12,171 nt of DNA from DASPWV01 sp046727855. GTDB lineage: Bacteria > Acidobacteriota > Vicinamibacteria > Vicinamibacterales > UBA2999. The stretch is from the NCBI GenBank assembly GCA_046727855.1, contig JBKPDL010000152.1:1-12171 (forward strand). The letters run 5' to 3'. Both the position numbers and the translations under genes were made by a program. The notes beneath the pieces are model-generated. The model made no database searches. It worked only from the letters and a program-made list of their open reading frames with translations, and had not been told where the DNA came from. Shown here piece after piece: positions 6,649 through 12,171 of the stretch; the stretch's first letter is position 1, and each line of letters opens with the position of its first letter.

Positions 6649-7524
6649 TCAGTGCAGCGCGCCGCTGCTCGGCCGATTACTCAAGTCGTTCAAGCGCCAG
6701 TCGAACTGGTGAAAAACCATTTTGAACGTGTTCTTCTCGAGGAACTGTGCCTCGGTGGTCAACAGGTAGGGCTGAATCAGCGCCAGCACGGCGCGTTCGA
6801 TCGGGCTTCGCTGTTTGAAGATTTCATGCGCCTTGTCGGCGAACGACGCAATGAAGGCGCTCTCCCGCCATGAAAACAGCGGGCTCACGCTCAACTGATC
6901 GTTGACCGCGTCGATCCGCGCCACTTCTCGACGTCTGACGGCTTCGGCCGCTACCTCGTCGAGCTGTGTGCTCAGGCGCTTCGGATCGTACGCTTCGCTT
7001 TTCAATCGGCCGCCGCCGATCGATCCCCGCCCGAGCGCAAGGAACGCGCGCGCGTCGCCCAACGGCGTGAGGATGTCGCGTTCGATGCCGTCGAGTGTGA
7101 CGGTCCGGCCAGCGGCACGAAACGTGTTGCGTTCGAAGGCGCCAGGAATCTGCCTGATGCTCGTGGCGGGATATTCGCCGGCGCGTCCACGGATCGGGAA
7201 ATGGTTGATGACGGTCTGCAGGACAAACGCATTGTAGGCGTTGATCCAGAACGCGAGCTGCTGTTCGCGCGAACCTTTCGCTTCCTGGGCGCCAGCGGGA
7301 CCATCGAGCGCACGAATGTATTGATCGAGCTTGCCGCGATCGCTGCGCAGGGCGTTGTAGTAGACGAACCCGTCGCGGACATATACCTCGAGCAACGCAT
7401 CGAGCGGGCGATGCAGTCCTTCGACGAGTTTCGGTGGTGCGGCAAAGTCCTGGGCGTGCGCCGGGGCACTCGTGTGCAGCGCGACCGACGCGACCGTCAA
7501 CACAGCAGACAAGAGCGAGCGCAT
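6649..7524 (-). CDS. Secreted DUF547-domain protein
   Basis: This 291-residue protein begins with a signal peptide: MRSLL, a hydrophobic core, then an AHA cleavage site before QDF (about residue 24/25), so it is exported. The rest matches DUF547: LRSDRGKLDQYI (59-70), LAFWINAYNAFVLQTV (90-105), the VTLDGIERDIL segment (142-152) and LSVSPLFSW (211-219). The AFWINAYNA stretch is the family's best marker. Family members normally carry a cysteine-containing stretch like C-A-S-K-x-C-P-P-L after the IEH region; here the aligned segment reads GRGSIGGGRL (165-174), so both cysteines are missing. The biochemical activity of DUF547 is not established. The gene starts 7 bp after the hydrolase stop but has its own -10-like box and no Shine-Dalgarno site. 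It converges on the SDR gene with a 10-bp gap and no visible terminator. Confidence 0.88.
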   Translation of the reverse strand: MRSLLSAVLTVASVALHTSAPAHAQDFAAPPKLVEGLHRPLDALLEVYVRDGFVYYNALRSDRGKLDQYIRALDGPAGAQEAKGSREQQLAFWINAYNAFVLQTVINHFPIRGRAGEYPATSIRQIPGAFERNTFRAAGRTVTLDGIERDILTPLGDARAFLALGRGSIGGGRLKSEAYDPKRLSTQLDEVAAEAVRRREVARIDAVNDQLSVSPLFSWRESAFIASFADKAHEIFKQRSPIERAVLALIQPYLLTTEAQFLEKNTFKMVFHQFDWRLNDLSNRPSSGALH

Positions 7525-7530
7525 AGAAGA

Positions 7531-7536
7531 ACTATA
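7531..7536 (-). promoter_or_regulatory. -10 box TATAGT for DUF547, containing the upstream stop codon
   Basis: On the minus strand TATAGT ends exactly 6 nt before the DUF547 ATG (7524), which places the predicted transcription start on the A of ATG. The TAG inside the hexamer is the stop codon of the upstream alpha/beta hydrolase, and its last codon is TTA, a leucine codon expected to be rare in such a GC-rich genome. There is no -35 consensus and no Shine-Dalgarno site. Confidence 0.55.
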
Positions 7537-8347
7537 AACGAGAGAGAAAGCTGCTGAATGCGGCGTTGAATGCCTCTGGCTGCTCGAGGTTGGCGAGATG
7601 CCCGGCGCGCGGTACGATCACCAGCTCTGCATTCGGGATGGCCTCCGCGAGTTTGTGCGCTTCGGCAACGGGCGTGATCGTATCTTCCTGCCCCACCACG
7701 ATGAGCGTCGGCACCGTCACCGTTTTTAGAGTGGGAAAGGAATCGGGCCGGTTCATCATCCGCAGAATCGCGCTGCGGATAGCTGCTGCGTCCTGCTGTT
7801 TGATAAGCCGCCGCACGCTGGATTCCATGTCGGGCCGTTCTTCGGCGGTGGTGCGGCCGATCAACTTGCCGATCATTTCCTGTGCAACGCCGGAGGCACC
7901 TTCGCGATCCACCTTGGCCAGCATCGATCGGCGATTGGCGCGAGCTGCAAGGTTGTCCGCGCCTGCTTTCGTGTCAACCAGAACCAGCCCCCGGACCAGG
8001 CGCGGGGCTTTGCGCAGCACAGCGAATATCGCGTAGGCACCCATCGAGCAACCGCCCAGGACTGCAGATGTCACGCCGAGCTCGCTCAGCAACAGTCCCA
8101 CGTCACCGGCATAATCGTCCATCGACGGCGACTCAGGTTCATGATCGAGTGTAGAACCGCCGAAGCCGCGCAGATCCGGCGCGATCAGGCGCCACCCCGG
8201 CGGAACGGCTTTGAACTGCGGCTCCCACATAGAGGCCGCAAGCGGAAACGCGTGCAGAAGGACGGCAACCCTGGCCGAGGTGTTGCCGGGTGCGGAATCG
8301 TAGTAGGCGATGGTGCAGGTATCAGCGTGAAGGTACTGCCGATGCAT
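7532..8347 (-). CDS. Alpha/beta-fold hydrolase
   Basis: This 271-residue cytosolic enzyme has a complete alpha/beta hydrolase core. The oxyanion region is LLHAFPLAASMW (30-41), with HAFP in place of HG-GP. APDLRGFGGST (56-65) is the usual strand-loop. The nucleophile elbow is GCSMG with Ser101, the acid is Asp222 in VVGQEDTITP, and the histidine is His250 in AGHLAN, all in the expected order. The closest familiar groups are 3-oxoadipate enol-lactonase-like and peroxidase- or esterase-like hydrolases, but the lid (about 130-200) does not let me name a substrate. It starts 19 bp after the ADOP permease stop, with a TATGAT box in that gap, so it is likely transcribed separately as well as by read-through. 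Its stop lies within the promoter of the following DUF547 gene. Confidence 0.88.
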   Translation of the reverse strand: MHRQYLHADTCTIAYYDSAPGNTSARVAVLLHAFPLAASMWEPQFKAVPPGWRLIAPDLRGFGGSTLDHEPESPSMDDYAGDVGLLLSELGVTSAVLGGCSMGAYAIFAVLRKAPRLVRGLVLVDTKAGADNLAARANRRSMLAKVDREGASGVAQEMIGKLIGRTTAEERPDMESSVRRLIKQQDAAAIRSAILRMMNRPDSFPTLKTVTVPTLIVVGQEDTITPVAEAHKLAEAIPNAELVIVPRAGHLANLEQPEAFNAAFSSFLSRL

Positions 8348-8355
8348 CCCGCACC

Positions 8356-8361
8356 ATCATA
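8356..8361 (-). promoter_or_regulatory. -10 box TATGAT for the alpha/beta hydrolase
   Basis: On the minus strand TATGAT (5 of 6 matches to TATAAT) ends 8 nt before the ATG at 8347, inside the 19-bp gap after the ADOP permease stop codon. The intervening GGTGCGGG is not a convincing Shine-Dalgarno site, and no -35 hexamer is evident. The spacing matches the permease box at 4517-4522 and supports a leaderless transcript. Confidence 0.5.
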
Positions 8362-8366
8362 ATCGA

Positions 8367-11021
8367 CTACTCGTATCTGAGGGCCGTCAGCGGATCGATC
8401 CGGGCAGCGCGACGTGCGGGTAAATACGCCGCAATCAACGCGATTGCAATCAGCCCTGCGCTCACAGCCAGGTACGTCGCGGCGTCGGTGTGAACGGTGC
8501 CGAACAGCAGCGTCTGCATACCGCGCGTTGCCGCAGCCGCAAGGAACAGACCGATCGCCAGACCAATAGCCGCCAGTCCCACGGCTTGGCGAACGACCAT
8601 CGCCACTACTTCGCCGCGCTTCGCTCCAAGGGCGACACGTACGCCGATTTCCTTCGAGCGCTGGGCGACGGCGTGCATTAGCACGCCGTAAATGCCGATG
8701 GCCGCGAGCAGTACCGCGATGCCGGCGAACAGCGACAGCAGCAGCAGGTACACGCGCGGCTGGGCCACTGCATTCGATGCGATCTGCGTCATGGTTCGCA
8801 CGCGATACATCGGCAGATCGGGATCGAGCCGCGTCACGATGGTTCGCAGCACGTCGACGGACACCGGTCCGTTGACGCCACGCGCGACGATCGACAGAAA
8901 GTCAACCGGAAATTGGCCATGAGCGAGGAACACCGTGGGCCGGACCTGCGCCGCAGGGCCGAAATCGTGCACGTCCTTGGCAACTCCGACAACCGTTCCC
9001 CCTGCATTAACTCCGCCTTGCCCCATCCGCGTGCCGAGCGTGAGCTCGTGCCCCAGCGGCGTCACGCCCGGCCACAGATGCCGTGCCGCAGTCTCGTTGA
9101 CGACAACGACCAGCGGTGCTCCGAGGCGATCGGCGCTCGACAGCGAACGGCCGTGCACGATCGGAATCCCAAGGGCGCGAAAGTAATCCGCGGAGACGAT
9201 TCGCACTTGCACGGACTTCCGCATCTGCTCGTCGTTGTCGAGCCTGCGGCCGTCGAGTGTCGAGGTCGAGATGGAATAGCGGAAGTTCGTCAGCGGCAAG
9301 CCAAAGATAGCCCCGACGGCTCGCGTCCCAGGTGGCTTCGCGATTTCTCCAAGCAGCATCTCGACAAACGCGGCGCGTTGCGATGGCTGCGCGTACTTTG
9401 CCGTCGGCAGCGAGATGTTGAACGTCTGCACGTCACTGGTGTCGAATCCGAGCTCGACGGATGTCAATCGCACGAAGCTGCGCATCAAGAGGCCGGCGCC
9501 CACCAGCAACACCACCGCGAGCGCCATCTCGGCCACGATGAGCACGTTCCTGATGCGCTGACGCTTGCGATCCCCGATTGCGCCGCTGCTGTCTTCGCGG
9601 AGACGCTGCGCCAGGCGGCCGACAGACGACGTGTGCCAGGCTGGCAGCGTGCCAAAGAGGAGCGCGGTGGCAAACGCGATGATCGCAGTGAACAGGATGA
9701 CCGTCCCGTCCATGCGAGTTTGCTCGAGCAGTGGGATGCCAACGACGTCGCGCACTGCCGCAATCCCGCGACTTCCCCAGGACGCGAGCACGAGGCCGCC
9801 GAGCGCACCCGCCGCCGCGATGATGAAACTCTCGACCAGCACACTCCGGGCAAGGCGAAAGCGACCGGCGCCGAGTGCCGTGCGGATCGCCATTTCGCGC
9901 CTGCGTCCCAGCGCGCGCGTGAGAATCAGGTTGGCGACGTTGACGCACACAATCATCAGCACGAAGCCGACCGCGCCAAGCAGCATCAGCATCGCAGTGC
10001 GAACCTCGCCCACAAGCGCATGGCGAAGGGAATGGACGGCAACGCGAGTGTCTTTGTCGGTGTCTGGATAAGTGCGGGCCAGCCGGAACGCAATGCCCGT
10101 CATGTCCTGGCGTGATTGCTCGAGGGTGACATCCTCGCGCAGCCGTCCGATCACTTCCAGATAGTGCGCGCCGCGTTGCGTTGCGAGATCCCGTTCGGTG
10201 AAGCGGATGGGAATCCAGACTTCAGACTGCAGTGGATAGGCAAACCCCTGCGGCATGATGCCGACGATCCGGTGCGGCATACCGTCGAACGTCACCGTCT
10301 TGCCGATGACCGATGGATCGGATCCGAACCGTCGCGTCCAGACGCCGTGCCCAAGCACCACCACATCCGGCGCGCCCGTGAAATCGTCGCGCTGTTCGAG
10401 CGTTCTTCCATACAGCGCGGGCACACCGAGCACCGCGAAAAATCCCCCGGTGACGTTGGCGCCCGGAATCTGCTCCGCTGAGCCCTGCCCCGTGAGCGCG
10501 TAGGAGCCGGCCGTCACGGCAGCGAGCTCGATGAACGATCGGTTGTCGCGCCGCCAGTCCACAAAGTCGGGCGGCGACGCGGCGCCGCCGGGAAGATTGG
10601 GCGCCTTGACGGTAGTCGATGACACCTGGACGATGCGATCCGGTTGCGGAAACGGCAGCGGCCGCAGCAGCACGGCGCGCACCGCGCTGAAGATGGCGGC
10701 ATTCGCGCCGATGCCGAGCGCCAGGGTGGCGACGGTGATCACGGCGAATCCCGGCTTTCGGATAAGCGCGCGGAGCGCGTCACGCAGATCCTGAAGCAGC
10801 ATCTCGATCCTCCATTGATCCCATTGCAGCCACGCGGCATGCGCGAAGGCGCCAAGTGTGCGAATGAACAGGAGAAACCCTGCATGACGCCGGCCGCGGT
10901 AGGCAATTTCGGCATTCCACTCACGCGCCCAGTCGCGGCGCTCGTCGGGAGGCACGAGCGGCGCGGCAAGCGCAATGGCGGCGACGGCGGCCCGCAACCA
11001 TCGCGACGCGCCCGTAGTCAC
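8367..11021 (-). CDS. ADOP-type (MacB/FtsX-like duplicated) ABC permease
   Basis: This 884-residue membrane protein has the acidobacterial duplicated orphan permease layout. A short N-terminal prefix carries PPDERRDWAREWNAE (24-38). Then come two MacB/FtsX units: TM at about 92-112 (LGIGANAAIFSAV), a periplasmic core to about 335, three TM segments at 342-366, 396-416 and 440-460 with the coupling stretch RRREMAIRTALGAGR between, then a second unit with TM at 493-514, periplasmic core 520-750, and three last TMs from 756. It ends with LPARRAARIDPLTALRYE. The RSKEIGVRVALGAKR stretch repeats the cytoplasmic coupling helix. No ATP-binding subunit is encoded nearby, which is why this group is called orphan; substrate and energy source are unknown. 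I chose GTG at 11021 because it overlaps the PadR stop as GTGA. The frame stays open to 11159, but those 46 residues lie over the PadR gene and look like shadow. Confidence 0.93.
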   Translation of the reverse strand: MTTGASRWLRAAVAAIALAAPLVPPDERRDWAREWNAEIAYRGRRHAGFLLFIRTLGAFAHAAWLQWDQWRIEMLLQDLRDALRALIRKPGFAVITVATLALGIGANAAIFSAVRAVLLRPLPFPQPDRIVQVSSTTVKAPNLPGGAASPPDFVDWRRDNRSFIELAAVTAGSYALTGQGSAEQIPGANVTGGFFAVLGVPALYGRTLEQRDDFTGAPDVVVLGHGVWTRRFGSDPSVIGKTVTFDGMPHRIVGIMPQGFAYPLQSEVWIPIRFTERDLATQRGAHYLEVIGRLREDVTLEQSRQDMTGIAFRLARTYPDTDKDTRVAVHSLRHALVGEVRTAMLMLLGAVGFVLMIVCVNVANLILTRALGRRREMAIRTALGAGRFRLARSVLVESFIIAAAGALGGLVLASWGSRGIAAVRDVVGIPLLEQTRMDGTVILFTAIIAFATALLFGTLPAWHTSSVGRLAQRLREDSSGAIGDRKRQRIRNVLIVAEMALAVVLLVGAGLLMRSFVRLTSVELGFDTSDVQTFNISLPTAKYAQPSQRAAFVEMLLGEIAKPPGTRAVGAIFGLPLTNFRYSISTSTLDGRRLDNDEQMRKSVQVRIVSADYFRALGIPIVHGRSLSSADRLGAPLVVVVNETAARHLWPGVTPLGHELTLGTRMGQGGVNAGGTVVGVAKDVHDFGPAAQVRPTVFLAHGQFPVDFLSIVARGVNGPVSVDVLRTIVTRLDPDLPMYRVRTMTQIASNAVAQPRVYLLLLSLFAGIAVLLAAIGIYGVLMHAVAQRSKEIGVRVALGAKRGEVVAMVVRQAVGLAAIGLAIGLFLAAAATRGMQTLLFGTVHTDAATYLAVSAGLIAIALIAAYLPARRAARIDPLTALRYE

Positions 11022-11314
11022 GCCTTTGCCCTCGAAAGCCCGGCGAGCTTGCGATAGTAGTCGCGCCCGTCGGCGAGCGCTCGTACGCCGTGTGCGGTCA
11101 CGCGATAGTAGCGGCGCGCGGGGCGGCCGTCCTTGTGCGCCCAGTGCGCATCCTCCCATGCGGAACGCACGTAGCCATCACGCTCGAGACGGCTCAGCGC
11201 GGGATACACCGTACCGCTCGGCAGGCGGGTGCGATCGATGATGTCGAACCCGTACTCAAAACCGTCCGCGATCGCCTGCAGGACCGAAACGGAAGTAATG
11301 CTCAAGCGACGCAT
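11018..11314 (-). CDS. PadR-family transcriptional regulator
   Basis: This 98-residue winged-helix protein has the PadR core: the first helices (LSITSVSVLQAIADGFEYG), recognition region LPSGTVYPALSRLERDGYV (31-49), and the wing with GRPARRYYRVTAHG (63-76). The C-terminal dimerisation helix is short, as in the small PadR proteins that accompany ADOP permeases. The ATG at 11314 is preferred over upstream starts because the frame's extension to 11614 lies antisense to nothing known but overlaps the RraA gene, and because GAGG sits 9 nt before this ATG. Its stop overlaps the permease GTG start by 4 bp, so regulator and permease are translationally coupled. It probably represses this pair until an effector is bound. 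The effector is unknown. Confidence 0.92.
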   Translation of the reverse strand: MRRLSITSVSVLQAIADGFEYGFDIIDRTRLPSGTVYPALSRLERDGYVRSAWEDAHWAHKDGRPARRYYRVTAHGVRALADGRDYYRKLAGLSRAKA

Positions 11315-11349
11315 CGTGGTCGGCCTCAGGCGTTCTTCAGGGCCTGGCT

Positions 11350-11363
11350 TAGTAGATCTACTA
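11350..11363. promoter_or_regulatory. 14-bp palindromic operator, probably for PadR
   Basis: TAGTAGATCTACTA is a perfect palindrome lying in the 58-bp gap between the RraA and PadR genes, centred about 43 bp upstream of the PadR ATG. PadR proteins bind inverted repeats as dimers and usually repress their own promoters. The site covers the predicted -10 hexamer, so binding would block transcription. Assignment to this PadR is inference from position. Confidence 0.6.
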
Positions 11364-11383
11364 CATAGGGTGCTAGATTTCAA
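11355..11383 (-). promoter_or_regulatory. Candidate padR-ADOP promoter
   Basis: On the minus strand TTGAAA (11378-11383, 5 of 6 matches to TTGACA) is separated by 17 bp from TAGATC (11355-11360, a poor -10). The -35 lies in the last codons of the RraA gene and the -10 lies inside the palindromic operator. The spacing is right but the -10 is weak, so the exact start is uncertain. Confidence 0.35.
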
Positions 11384-12077
11384 TCGCGCCGCCGAGCGAC
11401 TTGAGATGGGCTCGGAAGGTATAGGAGGGATCGTCTTTTCGGCGTGCGACGTACGCATCGAGCTGCAGCTGATCGCGCAACCGTTCGCCCCGGAAAAGGC
11501 GCGCAGCCTGAACCTGCTCGCGGCCGGCGATGTCGCGCGCCGCGGCGATGACGCGCGCCGCTTCCCTCTCGGCCACCACGATGACACCATCAGCATCCGC
11601 AAAGACGATGTCATCCTTGGTGACGGTCACATGATGTCCGATTGATGCCGCTTCGAGTGCGTGGGCGCTGCGCGTGCGAAGCTCGAGTGGACCATTTGGA
11701 CACGTCCCGAGCGACCACACGGGAATGCCAATCGCGTGAATCGCCGCGCTGTCGCGGTGCGCGCCCCAGACCACGAGCGCTGTCAACCCCGCAACGTGTG
11801 CTTCACCCGCGACCAGATCACCAACACAGCCCTCGTCGAGCCGGGCATTGTTGTCGACCACCAACACATCGCCGGGTCGCGCTGCGGCGATCGCTTCGAG
11901 GAAGACGTCCGTACTGCCCGCATGGCGCGCTGGACACGCCCGTCCTGCTACGCGGGTGCCGGCAACGGCTGGACGAAAGCCTGCCGAGCCCACGCGAACG
12001 GGCATATCGAGCATCACACAGGCGTCGGCAATGAACGGCGTTGACCACTGGAAATCGGCAAGTAGATCGGACAGCAT
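11373..12077 (-). CDS. RraA-like / HMG-CHA aldolase-family protein
   Basis: This 234-residue protein belongs to the fold shared by RraA (an RNase E inhibitor in E. coli) and the 4-hydroxy-4-methyl-2-oxoglutarate / 4-carboxy-4-hydroxy-2-oxoadipate aldolases. ARPGDVLVVD (66-75) is the first conserved strand, and G86-D87 followed about 21 residues later by R108-D109 (WGAHRD) is the active-site signature; the Asp of RD helps hold the divalent metal in the aldolases. The strand ADADGVIVVAE is also typical. Since these residues are kept, an aldolase or decarboxylase on a 2-oxo acid is more likely than RNase E control, but the substrate is not readable. The ATG at 12077 has GGAG 9 nt upstream, unlike several neighbours. 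It is collinear with the PadR gene, 58 bp downstream, and a tandem heptamer repeat lies just upstream. Confidence 0.85.
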   Translation of the reverse strand: MLSDLLADFQWSTPFIADACVMLDMPVRVGSAGFRPAVAGTRVAGRACPARHAGSTDVFLEAIAAARPGDVLVVDNNARLDEGCVGDLVAGEAHVAGLTALVVWGAHRDSAAIHAIGIPVWSLGTCPNGPLELRTRSAHALEAASIGHHVTVTKDDIVFADADGVIVVAEREAARVIAAARDIAGREQVQAARLFRGERLRDQLQLDAYVARRKDDPSYTFRAHLKSLGGAIEI

Positions 12078-12086
12078 CGTGTCATG

Positions 12087-12090
12087 CTCC
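12087..12090 (-). promoter_or_regulatory. Shine-Dalgarno site of the RraA-like gene
   Basis: GGAG on the minus strand lies 9 nt before the ATG at 12077 and fixes this start. An ATG at 12083-12085 lies nearer the site but is out of frame. This leadered start contrasts with the leaderless-looking genes elsewhere in the window. Confidence 0.6.
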
Positions 12091-12093
12091 GGG

Positions 12094-12149
12094 AGTTACA
12101 AGTTCAAAGTTCAAAGTTCAAAGTTCAAAGTTCAAAGTTCAAAGTTAAA
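12094..12149. repeat. Tandem heptamer array (AGTTCAA)n
   Basis: Six perfect copies of AGTTCAA run from 12101 to 12142, preceded by the degenerate AGTTACA (12094-12100) and followed by AGTTAAA (12143-12149). On the strand of the RraA gene the unit reads TTGAACT, so each copy carries a TTGAAC hexamer resembling a -35 box. The array ends 16 bp before the RraA start. It is far more AT-rich than the surroundings. There are no spacers, so it is a simple tandem repeat and not CRISPR. Confidence 0.9.
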
Positions 12150-12171
12150 GTTAGTTGGCAGGTTGAGCAGT

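Noticed and set aside
8913..10115. A 400-codon open frame on the plus strand
   Set aside because: It lies entirely antisense to the ADOP permease, is full of His/Arg/Gln with no domain, and is explained by GC-rich codon bias in the opposite frame.
11021..11159. Upstream extension of the ADOP permease to 11159
   Set aside because: The extra 46 residues overlap the PadR gene and are Arg-rich shadow; the GTGA overlap at 11018-11021 is the natural coupled start.
11315..11614. Upstream extension of the PadR frame by 100 residues
   Set aside because: It overlaps the RraA-like gene and the operator; the PadR fold begins at the ATG at 11314, which has a GAGG site.
12094..12149. CRISPR-like array
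   Set aside because: The unit is only 7 bp and copies are directly adjacent with no spacers.

Overview
The window is a 12.2 kb piece of a GC-rich bacterial chromosome, densely packed with genes. The best lineage clue is at the right: a PadR-type regulator overlapping by 4 bp an 884-residue permease of the ADOP type (acidobacterial duplicated orphan permease). PadR-ADOP pairs are a hallmark of Acidobacteriota. Together with the high GC this suggests a Vicinamibacteria-like soil acidobacterium; the placement is inference, since no rRNA or marker gene is present.

Layout. (1) Positions 1-257 hold no gene but a nested set of inverted repeats (81-259, with 16-bp ends), whose right end runs into the stop codon of the first gene. 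(2) 258-4097, minus strand: an mrfA-mrfB pair, a DUF1998-type DExH helicase with a four-cysteine C-terminal motif followed 6 bp later by a DEDDh-type exonuclease with a TPR-like tail. In Bacillus subtilis the homologous pair (YprA/YprB) repairs mitomycin-type DNA damage. (3) 4244-6638, plus strand: a small coiled-coil protein, then an APC-superfamily amino acid permease overlapping by 4 bp an SDR oxidoreductase. (4) 6649-12077, minus strand: in transcription order an RraA-like protein, a PadR regulator, the ADOP permease, an alpha/beta hydrolase and a secreted DUF547 protein. The SDR and DUF547 genes converge with only 10 bp between them.

How the parts relate. The helicase/nuclease pair should act together in DNA repair. 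Permease and SDR are almost certainly translationally coupled and may import and oxidise one substrate, which the sequence does not identify. PadR probably represses itself and the ADOP permease through a perfect 14-bp palindrome 36 bp upstream of its start. The RraA gene is collinear, but it has its own Shine-Dalgarno site and lies behind a tandem heptamer repeat.

The most interesting regulatory signal is a repeated arrangement: three genes (APC permease, DUF547, alpha/beta hydrolase) have a TATAGT or TATGAT hexamer ending just 6-8 nt before the ATG and no Shine-Dalgarno site, which points to leaderless mRNAs. In one case the -10 hexamer contains the stop codon of the upstream gene. No wholly new multi-gene system is evident. 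The strongest candidates for undescribed biology are the nested-repeat element at 81-259, the leaderless promoters and the heptamer array before the RraA gene.
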